DNA of 64,000 bases from Methanobacterium sp. ERen5 (GTDB taxonomy: Archaea > Methanobacteriota > Methanobacteria > Methanobacteriales > Methanobacteriaceae), in contig CP099988.1 in NCBI GenBank assembly GCA_024167805.1, positions 62,001 through 126,000 on the forward strand. Direction: 5' to 3'. A model generated the notes under the pieces. It worked only from the letters and a program-made list of their open reading frames with translations. It had not been told where the DNA came from and did no database searches. The position numbers and the translations under genes are program-made. The stretch's first letter is position 1; the number at the start of each line of letters is the position of its first letter. This document shows, one piece after another, positions 1 to 9,299 of the stretch.

Positions 1-209
1 TACAACTTATTAAACGCAAGTTTTAAAGCATTATCATCATGATGTACAAAAATGTTTAAGATTCAAACTCTTATAGAATCACCCATATTTCTAATATGAA
101 TATGTAAATTGAGATTCTAACCAACAAAGGGCAGATTAAAATTTGATTTTAGTTTAATTTATGAAATGCATTAAAATTTAAAAAAAGAAATTCTAAGGGT
201 TTGAGATTT

Positions 210-926
210 TTATGTCAAACTCAATCCCTTGGATAATGCAAACTGGGTCATCAAACTTTTGGGTATAACAATTATGTTACCCTTGAGGTACTGTTGTACA
301 GCTGTTTGGAAGAGAGATCCTGATTTACTTGGATCCTTTATTGCTGCCAATACCGGTTTCATCAGTACTTCAGATGCGTCTCCCCGTGTCATTGAACTGT
401 TTTTACCTTCACTCACACTTCTTATGTAGTCTATAGAAGCATTGGTATCATTTGTGTAGCCTGGAATGTTCAGTGGAGCTATGGAATTTAAAAGTGCATC
501 TACAGCTTCAGGAGTTACTATAACCACAGCATCAGTTTTTATACCTGTGTTGGTTTGAACAATTTCTTGGGAATTTTTCACATCTGCTTCTGTGTCAGCC
601 CCCCATAATGAATCATGAAGTCTCAAATGACCTCCACCAGCATTTGCTTCTGCAGGTTCCATTGCTGTTGCTGAAACCATTCCACCAGGATAGATTGGTG
701 TAAGGTTGGTGATGTCACCATCATGTACTCCGATTGCAAAGGCCATGTCAACTGCACCAATACCTGGTCTTTTTTCTGAAGGATCTGCTGTCATCAAGAG
801 GATAGTATGATCCCCCTTCATAACATTGGTTGTTCCTGGTTGGTATAAATTGGAATATACAATATATCCTGCTGATATTCCAATTGCAACTAGGATGATA
901 ATTAAGGCAATTATTTTTCTGCTCAT
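210..926 (-). CDS. DUF4012-type membrane-anchored protein
   Basis: A 238-residue protein with one N-terminal membrane segment (about residues 5-25, rich in I, L, V and A after an MSRK start) followed by an extracytoplasmic domain. The domain resembles the DUF4012 family, which is common in Methanobacteriales and of unknown function; the recognisable parts are the early ILLMTADPSEKRPG stretch and the later DAVVIVTPEAVDALL stretch. The ATG follows a GTGAATTC sequence that serves as a weak ribosome-binding site. It is transcribed alone, away from the feo operon. The domain assignment is from memory of the family and the function is unknown. Confidence 0.75.
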   Translation of the reverse strand: MSRKIIALIIILVAIGISAGYIVYSNLYQPGTTNVMKGDHTILLMTADPSEKRPGIGAVDMAFAIGVHDGDITNLTPIYPGGMVSATAMEPAEANAGGGHLRLHDSLWGADTEADVKNSQEIVQTNTGIKTDAVVIVTPEAVDALLNSIAPLNIPGYTNDTNASIDYIRSVSEGKNSSMTRGDASEVLMKPVLAAIKDPSKSGSLFQTAVQQYLKGNIIVIPKSLMTQFALSKGLSLT

Positions 927-1244
927 ATGAATTCACGTCTTTTTTTCTAAACTTTTTTTCTGGTCTTATTTTTTTTGGTTCTATTTTTTTTATAATACTA
1001 GAAATATTTCAAGCTAAGTTGAAAACTTCTCTATTTAGTTTGAATATATGATTAATATAGTTATGTGTAAAATATTTGAGATAAAAAAAAGTGGGGAAAA
1101 TAGAAAAAAATGGTTAGATAGTACTCAATAAATTTAAATCAAAAAAATGGACTATTTATCCTAATTAAATTACAGGGTTGAATTGGAAATTGAATTTTAG
1201 CTTTGAATTGTAAATTTATCATACCGATTATGTGTGAATCAGTA
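927..1244. other. AT-rich intergenic stretch, no gene seen
   Basis: About 320 bases between the DUF4012 gene and the zinc-ribbon gene. It holds long A and T runs and probably the minus-strand promoter of the DUF4012 gene. I see no conserved small reading frame, RNA gene or repeat. Confidence 0.5.
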
Positions 1245-1439
1245 CTATTTTATTATTAAATTTTTTATTAGTCCTTTGATTCTCCTTAGAGTTCTAAAAT
1301 TAAATTCATTAGTTTCTGATAAATTTTGGTGTCCACAATTTGGACATTTACCCCTAGAACAATTTTTTGAGCAGCAATGACAGCATTGATGTGAATTTTC
1401 TTTTTCACTAATTTCAAAGCCACATATACGACATTTCAT
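1245..1439 (-). CDS. Small zinc-ribbon protein downstream of feoB
   Basis: A 64-residue protein with two cysteine pairs at its start (MKCRICGF), a CCHCC cluster and a CPNC knuckle, so it should bind one or two zinc ions. The start is the ATG at 1439, seven bases after a GGAGGT ribosome-binding site. An upstream TTG overlaps that site and cannot be the start. The C-terminus is basic and hydrophobic (RRIKGLIKNLIIK). It lies about 90 bases downstream of feoB on the same strand and may be its last operon gene. It could be an iron-responsive accessory protein, but I do not recognise a named family. Confidence 0.6.
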   Translation of the reverse strand: MKCRICGFEISEKENSHQCCHCCSKNCSRGKCPNCGHQNLSETNEFNFRTLRRIKGLIKNLIIK

Positions 1440-1527
1440 AAATATTACCTCCAAAATTTTAATTTAGTTGTGTTATTCGTTTTAATAGTGAGAAGGAGGT
1501 TAAAAAACCACCTTTAATTGATTAGTT

Positions 1528-3538
1528 CTATGCAAAACCCAATAAGGTTCCTCCTTGAAACACTAGGAATGCAGCCACCCATGCAATTATTAGAGAGCCT
1601 ACTGCACTGAATAAGGGCCATCTCCATGAGTTTGTTTCCCTTCTAATTGCTATGAACGTCGCAACACATGGTATGTAAAGCAGTGCAAAAACCATGAATG
1701 CATAACCCGATAATGGGGTGAATGTAGTATGCAGTGCGGTTACAAGGGCATCACCATCCCCTACTCCATAAAGTGTTCCAAATGTGCTCACAACAACTTC
1801 TTTAGCAAAGAATCCAAATATTAAGGCTACTGAAGACTGCCAGTTACCGAAACCGAGCGGTTCAAACACTGGAGAGATGACAGTTCCCATCTGTCCTGTG
1901 ATACTTTCCTGGGAAGCATATTCAACACCCATGGGAAGGCTACTTAATATCCAGATTAAAATGGAAAAAACCAGGATTACAGTACCCATTTTTTTGAGGA
2001 ATATGTATCCTCGCTCCCACATGTGTATTAAAGCCCCTTTAACCGTGGGTAATCTGTAAGGAGGTAATTCCATGACAAAAGGTGCAGACATTCCTTTAAA
2101 TAGTGTATTTTTCAAGATGAACGCAACGAGGATTGCCACTACTATTCCTAACAGATATAGTGAGAATATTATCCATCCCTGAAATGCGGAAAAGAATGCA
2201 CCTACAAACAACACATAAATTGGCAACCTTGCACTGCATGACATGAATGGAACTATTAACATGGTTAATATTCTATCCTTTTCATTTTCCAATGTTCTTG
2301 TTGCCATTATTCCAGGTACACAGCATCCAAAACCCAGTATCATGGGTATGAAAGATTTACCATGTAAACCTACTAATTTATGCATGAATTTGTCCATAAC
2401 AAATGCGGCCCTTGCAAGATATCCGCTGTCTTCAAGAATACTGAGTATTAAAAACAGGAGGAAGATGGTTGGAATAAAGGTTGCAATACTGCCTACTCCA
2501 CCAATTATGCCATCTACAATGAGTGATGATAATATTCCATCTCCAAGATACGTGGATACTGCTGATGCAAGGAAGCTGAATCCTGAATCAATACCATCTT
2601 TTAATGGTGCACCTAAGGTAAATGTTATTTGAAATGTTAACCACATTATGAAGAGAAAAATGGGAATTCCTAAATATTTATGGGTTACTATCCTATCAAT
2701 AATGTCAGATCTTGTTATTTTATCAATTTTAGGTTTTTTCACACTTTCTTGAATTATTCCTGCTATAAATCCATATCTAGCATCAACAATGGTAGTATCC
2801 ACATCTTCACCGAAAATTTGGTTTAGATGTTTTTGGATTTTTTTGTTTCAGATAAAATTCTTTGATTACCTGTAGTTTCAACGGCTTTAATCACTTCTCT
2901 ATCATTTTCAAGTAGTTTTAGAGCAGTCCAGCTAGATGGGGTATTGAATAATTCAGGTATGTCCTGTTCTATATATTTTTCAAGTTTTTGTGTGTGTTCT
3001 GATATTTCTTTTCCATATTCCAATCTATCAGAAACTATATTTGGAGATTCTTTCGATTTAATTATGGTTTCCAATAGCTCTTGACGTCCTGTTTTATCCA
3101 CAGCTTCAATTTTAACTACAGGTATTCCTAAAAGTTTAGATAAATTATTAGTGTCTATTTTGTACCCCTTTTCTTCTGCAAATTTATTCATGTTCAGGGC
3201 GAGTACTACATTCGCTCCTAACTCTAACATTTGCATCGTTAAATATAGGTTTCTTTCAATATTGGCAGCATCAATAACGTTAACAATTACATCAGGATGT
3301 TCATTTACTATGTAATCTCTTGAAACCATTTCTTCCACAGAATAGGGTGTTAGGCTGTAGTTTCCTGGAAGATCCACAACATCTATATCCAAATCTTTAA
3401 ATTTGAATGATCCTGCTTTTTTTCCACTGTTTTACCAGGCCAATTGCCAACATGCTGTTTCATACCAGTTAATTGATTAAAAAGGGTACTCTTACCAACA
3501 TTTGGATTTCCTGCCAGCGCAATACTCACTTTTTCCAT
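1528..3538 (-). CDS. feoB: FeoB ferrous iron transporter (two frameshifts in this sequence)
   Basis: Ferrous iron permease of the cytoplasmic membrane with an N-terminal GTPase. The N-terminus reads [18 protein letters not shown] (G1 P-loop), then DLPG (G3) and NMNKF in place of the usual NKxD. The C-terminal half carries the Gate and core membrane segments with the conserved GFGCCVPG motif. Two breaks interrupt the frame: at the 7-base T run 3417-3423 and at the 7-base T run 2838-2844 (A runs on the coding strand). One added base at each restores a continuous protein of about 670 residues, the normal FeoB length. Both breaks are therefore probably sequence errors. The ATG overlaps the end of the upstream feoA by 13 bases, as expected for a coupled feoA-feoB operon. 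Confidence 0.93.
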
Positions 3539-3759
3539 TTTTCTTCCACCCTAATTTTTTGTGCCTGACTCCGCCCTATGATCCATCTTGATCCTTTAAC
3601 ATCAACAATTAACGGGCCAGGTATATCATTTTTAATCACTTCCACTATCACATCCTTGTAAATGCCCATTTCGAGAAGTTTTAGCTTGAATTTACCTTCG
3701 TATTCTACATCCACGATCTTTAATTGTTCATTAATATTTCCCATTGCTAACGTCATCAT
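3526..3759 (-). CDS. feoA: FeoA-domain protein, second copy
   Basis: A 77-residue SH3-like FeoA-domain protein with the hallmark [17 protein letters not shown] segment and the [17 protein letters not shown] strand-turn region. FeoA proteins act on the cytoplasmic side with FeoB in ferrous iron uptake. It overlaps the stop of the upstream feoA (ATGA overlap at 3756-3759) and the start of feoB, so the three are translationally coupled. A second possible start is the ATG at 3744. Confidence 0.9.
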   Translation of the reverse strand: MMTLAMGNINEQLKIVDVEYEGKFKLKLLEMGIYKDVIVEVIKNDIPGPLIVDVKGSRWIIGRSQAQKIRVEEKWKK

Positions 3760-3986
3760 AGTATCTCTATCTCGATATTTTGGGCTTCTTCCTTCCTTAG
3801 AGATATGGAATAACCTTTAATTTTTATTTCTACAGGATCTCCTAATGGAGCTACTCGTCCCATTTTAACTTCAGCACCCTTTACAAATCCCATTTCCATT
3901 AAGTGCTTCTTCAATCCCCCTTCACCATTTAAGGCTATTATTTTACCTGTTTGTCCTTGTGTTAGTTCACTTAAAATTTCTATCAT
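3756..3986 (-). CDS. feoA: FeoA-domain protein, first copy
   Basis: A 76-residue FeoA-domain protein, first gene of the feo operon, with KKHLMEMGFVKGAEVKM and GDPVEIKIKGYSISLRKEEA. The start is placed at the ATG at 3986, since AGGAGG lies about ten bases upstream; a longer reading from 4010 would run through that site. Its promoter region holds two DtxR-type palindromes, so iron repression of the whole feoA-feoA-feoB operon is likely. Confidence 0.9.
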   Translation of the reverse strand: MIEILSELTQGQTGKIIALNGEGGLKKHLMEMGFVKGAEVKMGRVAPLGDPVEIKIKGYSISLRKEEAQNIEIEIL

Positions 3987-4015
3987 TTTTAATAATCCTC
4001 CTAAACTCACAAAAT

Positions 4016-4051
4016 ATTAGGCATGCCTAATAAAATGTTAGGTATACCTAA
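4016..4051 (-). promoter_or_regulatory. Tandem DtxR/IdeR-like operators of the feo operon
   Basis: Two perfect palindromes lie upstream of feoA: ATTAGGCATGCCTAAT at 4016-4031 and TTAGGTATACCTAA at 4038-4051, with centres 21 bases apart (two helical turns). They resemble the TTAGG...CCTAA sites of iron-dependent DtxR-family repressors. A TATA-like TTTAAATA lies at about 4063-4070 on the minus strand, which would put the transcription start inside the second palindrome. That geometry fits repression. The regulator itself is not in the window. Confidence 0.8.
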
Positions 4052-4580
4052 ATATTTAATATTATTTAAAGTTTACCATGAGCTTCAAGTTGATGTTCAA
4101 CTCAAGAAATCTAAGAATAGAACTATTTTCACACGTTTCAAATACATGGATATGTAGTAATAATAAAAAATTGACAAAAATGGATAACATCATCTTAATT
4201 TTTAATTGAAGAGTTAATCTGGGGTTTATTTAGAATATTATGCTCTAAAAACTTTCTAATGATTCTCTGTTGGTTATGGTATTTGTAGACACTACAACTC
4301 CATACGTGTCCTAAGATAAAGTAGTATAAATACATCTTATTTTCCCGAAAATACATAGGATATAGCTAAATTCATAATAATAAGAATGGAGATAGGCCAT
4401 CCATATACTGCCCATTAAAAAAGGTTATATAGGGTCTTAAATTGAATAAAAGGCCCTAATATTGTCTTTTTTTTATTTTGAACCAAAGGGTTTATATAGT
4501 TGGTTGAAGTCTTTAGAGTTAAGTTCAAATTTTCATTGAAAAAATCTTTTTCTGATGATTTTGAACTCGGAGGCGATTAG
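4052..4580. other. Intergenic region between divergent feo and transglutaminase genes
   Basis: About 500 AT-rich bases. It contains several TATA-like elements on the plus strand (near 4324, 4423 and 4491-4499). The last is the likely promoter of the transglutaminase-like gene and GGAGG at 4569-4573 its ribosome-binding site. A weak inverted repeat (AGGGTC...GGCCCT) spans about 4431-4457. No protein-coding frame is convincing. A short non-coding transcript from the upstream TATA elements is possible but not shown. Confidence 0.4.
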
Positions 4581-5558
4581 ATTAAGCGAAAATCAATATG
4601 CTCTATCATATTGCTATTGGCTTTTGCACTAATTTTGAATGTTCACACAACAACAGCTGCCACAACCAATGGAACTAGCAGCGTAAATTCCAGTGTGAGT
4701 TCAGATGTGACTAATCAAGTTAGTGCGGCAAGTAGCACGAGCACAACATCAAAATCCAAGTTAGTTTCAACAAGCAAAGACGTAACTAAACCAAAGGTTG
4801 TTAAAACCGATCCTACGAAAAATGCAGTGAAAGTTGACACCAAAAAAACCATTAAAATATATTTCAGTGAAGCAGTTAAGTTTGGAAATGGCTGGATTGA
4901 ATTAAAAAATAATAAAAAAAGTGTATCCATAAAAACAACAATAAACGGAAAAATTTTGACCATAGACCCCCGGGCCTACTTGAGTAAAGATGGTAATTAC
5001 AACATCTACATACACTCAGGCAGTATCACGGACATGTCTGGTAACAAGTTAAGTTTGTATAAAACCAGTTTCAGAACAGTATCATCTAAAAAACCTGTAT
5101 CAGCTGCCATGCAAAAATACTTGGTACCAACATCACATTGTCAATCAAACAACCCTAAGATCAAAGCATTAGCAGCCCAAATTACCAAGGGTTCTACCAC
5201 AGATTATGCAAAGGCTTCAAAGATTTTCAACTGGGTTCGTGACCATGTGAGCTACTCCTTCTACTACGACACTAAGAAGGGTGCTTTAGGTACTTTAAAT
5301 TCAAGATCTGCAAACTGTGCAGACACTGCACATTTAGTTGTGGCCCTTGAAAGAGCAGCAGGAATACCTGCTCGTTACAACCATGGTACATGCAGATTTT
5401 CAAGTTCATGGTACGGTCATGTATGGGCACAAGTATATGTAAATGGAAAATGGTACTATGCAGATGGAACCAGTTACAGAAACTCCTTTGGAGTTGTGAA
5501 AAACTGGAATACCAAGACATTCACATTACATGGAACATACGCATCCCTACCATTCTAG
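4581..5558 (+). CDS. Secreted transglutaminase-like protein with Ig-like domain (ATT start proposed)
   Basis: Starting at the ATT at 4581, seven bases after GGAGG (4569-4573), gives 325 residues beginning [19 protein letters not shown], a typical signal peptide ending near TTTAA. The first TTG (4611) would cut the signal peptide in half. After a Ser/Thr-rich linker comes a Big_5/Ig-like domain (about residues 75-170). A transglutaminase-like core follows with the catalytic triad visible: Cys in [10 protein letters not shown] (about 246), His in [10 protein letters not shown] (about 280) and Asp in WYYADGTS (about 295). It is probably a cell-surface cysteine peptidase or transglutaminase acting on the pseudomurein wall or on surface proteins; the substrate is inference. 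A PepSY-like gene follows 13 bases downstream. Confidence 0.85.
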   Translation: MKRKSICSIILLLAFALILNVHTTTAATTNGTSSVNSSVSSDVTNQVSAASSTSTTSKSKLVSTSKDVTKPKVVKTDPTKNAVKVDTKKTIKIYFSEAVKFGNGWIELKNNKKSVSIKTTINGKILTIDPRAYLSKDGNYNIYIHSGSITDMSGNKLSLYKTSFRTVSSKKPVSAAMQKYLVPTSHCQSNNPKIKALAAQITKGSTTDYAKASKIFNWVRDHVSYSFYYDTKKGALGTLNSRSANCADTAHLVVALERAAGIPARYNHGTCRFSSSWYGHVWAQVYVNGKWYYADGTSYRNSFGVVKNWNTKTFTLHGTYASLPF

Positions 5559-5571
5559 GAGGATAATCTAT

Positions 5572-5943
5572 ATGATCAAAAAAGTCATATTGGGACTCGT
5601 TGTTATTGTTGCAATATTTGGAATAGGATACGCAGCATTTACCAACATGAACACTACTACATCCCCAACAAATAATTCATCAGTTCAAAATGTACAGAAC
5701 ACAACTTCAAACACCAGTAACGCTCAGAAAACAGAAAACAAAACCATTTCTTCAGAAGAGGCAAAGAAAATAGCAACTAAGTACATCGAAGTAGCCGGAG
5801 CAACAACAGGAACACCAAAACTAGTTAACCAAGACAATAGAATGGTTTACATTGTACCAGTCATGGTTAATGGAAAAAATGTGGGAGAAATAGATATTGA
5901 CGCTCAAACAGGTGCAAACCTTGGAGGCGCGGGAGGAGGTTAA
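5572..5943 (+). CDS. Membrane-anchored PepSY-like protein
   Basis: A 123-residue protein with an N-terminal membrane anchor (residues 4-22), an Asn/Thr-rich linker and a C-terminal PepSY-like domain: SEEAKKIATKYIEVAG followed by VPVMVNGKNVGEIDIDAQTG. The ATG at 5572 is seven bases after GGAGG; a longer frame reading back into the transglutaminase gene is not credible. It is co-transcribed with the upstream transglutaminase-like gene and may modulate or assist it outside the membrane. A similar anchor-plus-PepSY protein is encoded at 36254-36657. Confidence 0.75.
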   Translation: MIKKVILGLVVIVAIFGIGYAAFTNMNTTTSPTNNSSVQNVQNTTSNTSNAQKTENKTISSEEAKKIATKYIEVAGATTGTPKLVNQDNRMVYIVPVMVNGKNVGEIDIDAQTGANLGGAGGG

Positions 5944-6107
5944 ACTTCCCCCAATTTTATTTTATTTTTGTAATAAATTGGAAAAATAATTTTTAAACCC
6001 TTATTTTAATCTTCACTGAAATCATGAATTTCAATACATGGATCTAATAAAGTGATGTATGGATGTGGGTTTAGATTGAATAGGACACAGATTAAATGGA
6101 TTCAATT

Positions 6108-6545
6108 CTAATCATATTCAGGGTTTAGATCATTTACGTATCGCTGGTAACTATCAGGATACCTTCTCAATATACGATCTAACATACCGCGATTTTTCAT
6201 GTCCATTATAACTACATCTGTGAATTTTAGGTATTCACGTGCACTGTCTAGATGGTTTTTTGTTACTTTTACTCTATGATCGAGTTTTTTATTTTTATCC
6301 TTCAGTTCTTCAAACTTACCAAACTTCATTGCAATGTCTTGGAGTTCATATTCGTTGATTCTGGATTCTAGTGAACTGTTTTTTTCAACCATGTCACTAA
6401 CTCTGTTGTTGGCATCATGAATCCTCTCTTTTAGATCTTGGATTATGACCTGTTTTTTTGCAAGTTTCATTTCAAGTTCTTCAATTATGTCATCATAATC
6501 TTTTTTACTCTTTTGATTTGAATCATCTTCATTAATTGAAACCAT
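6108..6545 (-). CDS. Coiled-coil protein of unknown function
   Basis: A 145-residue, highly charged soluble protein. Residues about 15-75 and 85-115 show heptad-like patterns (for example DIIEELEMKLAKKQ and NSSLESRINEYE) typical of coiled coils. There is no signal peptide or membrane segment. The ATG directly abuts a GGGGGA sequence, an unusually short spacing, so the start is uncertain. I do not recognise a family. Confidence 0.55.
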   Translation of the reverse strand: MVSINEDDSNQKSKKDYDDIIEELEMKLAKKQVIIQDLKERIHDANNRVSDMVEKNSSLESRINEYELQDIAMKFGKFEELKDKNKKLDHRVKVTKNHLDSAREYLKFTDVVIMDMKNRGMLDRILRRYPDSYQRYVNDLNPEYD

Positions 6546-6739
6546 TCCCCCATATTTGTTTTGGCTGCTTGATCTAGTTTAGATTTAAACTTGTAGTATG
6601 ATCTGTTAGTTTTAAAGTTTATTAAATAAATTATGTTTCAAAACGTATAAAAAGAGTTCTAAGCAGAACAGATGTGGCGATTCAAGAAAATGATAATATT
6701 AAAAAATATAGAAAATAATTAATTTGTATTTGTTTGGTG

Positions 6740-7021
6740 TTATCCTCCAGCGATTGTCTGGAACATTATTATTTCATCACCATTGTTGAGTTTGGTTTCT
6801 GTACCATCGAGATCTCTTATATCCTCACCATTTACCATTACCTTAAGATAGTCCCTAACAGTACCATCTTCGTCCAATAAAACATCACGGAATGTTTCAT
6901 CGTATTTTTCACACAAAGCATTTATAAGTTGGGACATATCCCCTGCATCTTCAATGGTTGTAGTTTTTTCTCCGGTGATATCTATGAATCTTGTTAAAAA
7001 TTTTACTTCTACTTTTTGCAT
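6740..7021 (-). CDS. MoaD/ThiS-family sulfur-carrier protein
   Basis: A 93-residue beta-grasp protein ending in IAGG, the di-glycine C-terminus that is adenylated and thiocarboxylated in MoaD, ThiS and SAMP proteins. The YLKVMVNGEDIRDLDG and LNNGDEIIMFQ segments are typical of MoaD. It could serve molybdopterin synthesis, tRNA thiolation or protein conjugation; the sequence does not decide between these. GAGGA lies seven bases before the ATG. It stands alone on its strand, with no E1-like activating enzyme next to it. Confidence 0.85.
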   Translation of the reverse strand: MQKVEVKFLTRFIDITGEKTTTIEDAGDMSQLINALCEKYDETFRDVLLDEDGTVRDYLKVMVNGEDIRDLDGTETKLNNGDEIIMFQTIAGG

Positions 7022-7141
7022 GATCTTTCCTCATCTGGATCTTATGATAAATAAAAAGCTTGCTTTAAAATTGCAATACCATGATCAATCTTAACTATAG
7101 TTATGCTTATTTTTAATCTTTGCGCTAATATTATACTGAAT

Positions 7142-7175
7142 GTACAAATCAACTGATAGTACAAATCAACTGATA
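7142..7175. repeat. Two-copy 17-bp tandem repeat
   Basis: The unit GTACAAATCAACTGATA occurs twice head to tail, at 7142-7158 and 7159-7175, and a third copy begins (GTA). It lies in the promoter region upstream of the MalY/PatB-type gene. It may be a recent slippage duplication or a repeated regulator site. Confidence 0.85.
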
Positions 7176-7295
7176 GTAATATAACTAACTTATATTCAGT
7201 TTAAGTTGTTCCTTTCAGTTTTTATAATTTGATCCAAAACCTATTTTGCTTGTGAAGGTTAACTATTGTTATATATTGTGATGGGAGATGAATTA

Positions 7296-8499
7296 TTGAA
7301 ATACGATTTAGATAAAGTTTACAACAGAAAAAACACTGACAGCCTTAAATGGGATTTCATGAAACCCATAATTGGAAGGGACGATCTTATACCATTATGG
7401 GTAGCAGATATGGATTTTCCTGTTGCCAAACCAATAAAAGAAGCCATCAAAACCCGTGCTGATCATCCGTTTTACGGTTACACACAACCCGGAAGAAGTG
7501 TGGTTGATTCAGTTGTCCAAAGGCTGAAAAAAGTATAACTGGAACATTGAACCAGAATGGGTTGTTTTCACCCCTGGTGTTGTTCCAGCACTACAAACTG
7601 CTGTAACTGCTTTAACACATCCTGGCGATGAGGTCATATTACAACAACCATCCTATCATCCATTTTTTCCAGTGGTAAAAAATAGTGGTTGTAGCATAGT
7701 GAACAACCAGCTTAAATTGGTTGATGGAAGGTATATCATGGACTACGAAGATCTTGAATCGAAGTTTCATCCTAAAAACCGTAGGTTAAGGGGTCCAGGA
7801 CGTTTAAAAACTATTATCTTTTGTAATCCCCACAATCCAGTTGGAAGAGTGTGGAATCCAGAGGAAATTGAAAAAATGGGAAATATTGTGATAGAAAATG
7901 GGGGTGTGGTAATTTCTGATGAAATACACTGTGAAATACTGTTTAAAGGAAATAAACACACCCCATTTGCATCAATATCCGATAAATTTGAACAGAACAG
8001 TATAATCTGCATGTCACCAAGCAAAACTTTTAATTTGGCAGGACTTGAAGTTTCAAACATAATTATACCAAATCAAAGGCTTCGTGAGGATTTTATTAAC
8101 ACCAAGGGAGGCATGGTTCCAAATCCAAATTTGTTCGGTTATACTGCACTAGAAGCAGCCTACAATTGGGGTGATGAATGGCTAGAACAGGTTCTAGACT
8201 ATTTACAGGGAAATCTGGATCACATTAGGAAATTTTTAGAAACCAATATTCCAGAGATCAAAATGATAGAACCCCAAGGAACCTATCTTTTATGGCTTGA
8301 CTGCAGAGAACTGGGCATGGAACCCCATACACTCCAAAGTTTCATGATTGATGATGCCAAGGTTGGAATGGAAGATGGATATATATTCGGAGAATCGGGC
8401 CAAGGTTTTATGAGGATGAACATTGCAACACAAAGATCTGTTATCAACTCAGCATTAAACAGAATAAAAAAGGCTTACTTGTTGAAGGAAAAAATATGA
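7296..8499 (+). CDS. MalY/PatB-type C-S lyase aminotransferase (frameshifted in this sequence)
   Basis: A PLP enzyme of fold-type I, class I/II aminotransferases, MalY/PatB branch (cystathionine beta-lyase-like, cleaving C-S bonds). The N-terminus reads MKYDLDKVYNRKNTDSLKWD from a TTG at 7296, eight bases after GGGAG. PLWVADMDFP, CNPHNPVGRVW, SDEIHCEI and the PLP lysine in SPSKTFNLAG follow in order. The frame breaks in the 6-base A run 7527-7532. Removing one A or adding two restores a protein of about 400 residues through RLKK-YNWNIEPEWVVFTPG. It is probably a sequence error, not a real pseudogene. Its C-S lyase character suits the sulfur-related genes that follow. Confidence 0.85.
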
Positions 8500-8500
8500 A

Positions 8501-8512
8501 TAACGATCGTTA
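8501..8512. promoter_or_regulatory. TAACGATCGTTA palindrome upstream of nifX-like gene
   Basis: A perfect 12-base palindrome, followed directly by a TATA-like ATTTATAAA (about 8513-8521). The same palindrome occurs at the next transcription unit and, in variant form, at cysK. It is a candidate operator for a shared regulator. Confidence 0.8.
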
Positions 8513-8671
8513 ATATTTATAAAGTTTGAGTTTATAATACTAATCAACATAACAAAAAATTTAATAACATATGACTTAATCTGAGTTAAATGTTGCAGAC
8601 AATCAGAATATAGCTTAAAAACAACATATGAAACATGTTGATATGTAAAATAAAAAAATAAAGGGTGAACA

Positions 8672-9067
8672 ATGCCATTAAGAGTAGCAGTTGCAAGTAG
8701 TGATGGTAAATTTATTAACCAACACTTCGGACATGCAGAACAATTTTTAATATTTGATATAGACGATGGAGGAAATTACGAGTACCTCGAACTCAGAAAA
8801 AATGAACCAACATGCTCTGGTGGTAACCACACAGCAGGATCAATGAAAAGTGCTGTTGGTGTACTAGACGGAGTTAAAGTAGTACTTGTAGCTCAAATAG
8901 GGCCTGGAGCAACACAAAATTTACTCCTAAATGGAATTCAATCATTTTCTGTTCCATCGTACATTGATGAAGCACTAGAAAAGTTAGGTACAAGTTATTC
9001 TAAGAAACTAAAGGCTGCTGAATCAAACACAGATCAAAATACAGAAAACCAAAATGACGTATCTTGA
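8672..9067 (+). CDS. NifX/NafY-type iron-molybdenum cofactor-binding protein
   Basis: A 131-residue protein of the dinitrogenase iron-molybdenum cofactor biosynthesis family (NifX/NafY/NifB C-terminal type). Hallmarks are MPLRVAVASSDGKFINQHFG at the start, a CSGGNHTAGSMKSAVGVL segment, and VVLVAQIGPGATQNLLLNG. The Gln/Asn-rich tail after residue 110 looks disordered. Such proteins carry iron-sulfur cofactor precursors. Its own promoter holds the TAACGATCGTTA palindrome shared with the nitrogenase-like genes downstream, so it probably delivers or stores a cofactor for them. Confidence 0.87.
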   Translation: MPLRVAVASSDGKFINQHFGHAEQFLIFDIDDGGNYEYLELRKNEPTCSGGNHTAGSMKSAVGVLDGVKVVLVAQIGPGATQNLLLNGIQSFSVPSYIDEALEKLGTSYSKKLKAAESNTDQNTENQNDVS

Positions 9068-9170
9068 TCCTACTTTTTTTATTTAGTCGTTGATAAATTT
9101 GTTTTTGATATTAAATGAAGTCTTGAAGATTAGATTACTTGATTTAAGTTTTATAACAATTTAGAAATAT

Positions 9171-9234
9171 ACTTAACGATCGTTAAGTTTTTATATTAGG
9201 CCCATCCAATAGGAACAATATATAACGATCGTTA
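9171..9234 (+). promoter_or_regulatory. Promoter with two palindromic operators for the nitrogenase-like genes
   Basis: ACTTAACGATCGTTAAGT at 9171-9188 is a perfect 18-base palindrome directly followed by a TATA-like TTTTTATATTA (about 9188-9197). TAACGATCGTTA recurs at 9223-9234, with its centre 49 bases further on, at or just past the expected transcription start. One site sits upstream of TATA and one over the start, which implies tight control by a dimeric regulator. Confidence 0.8.
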
Positions 9235-9299
9235 ATAGATCAGCCGCTCTCGATAAGATCGTTGTATAAAGAAAATTAGGAAAAAGGGAGGATAAAATA

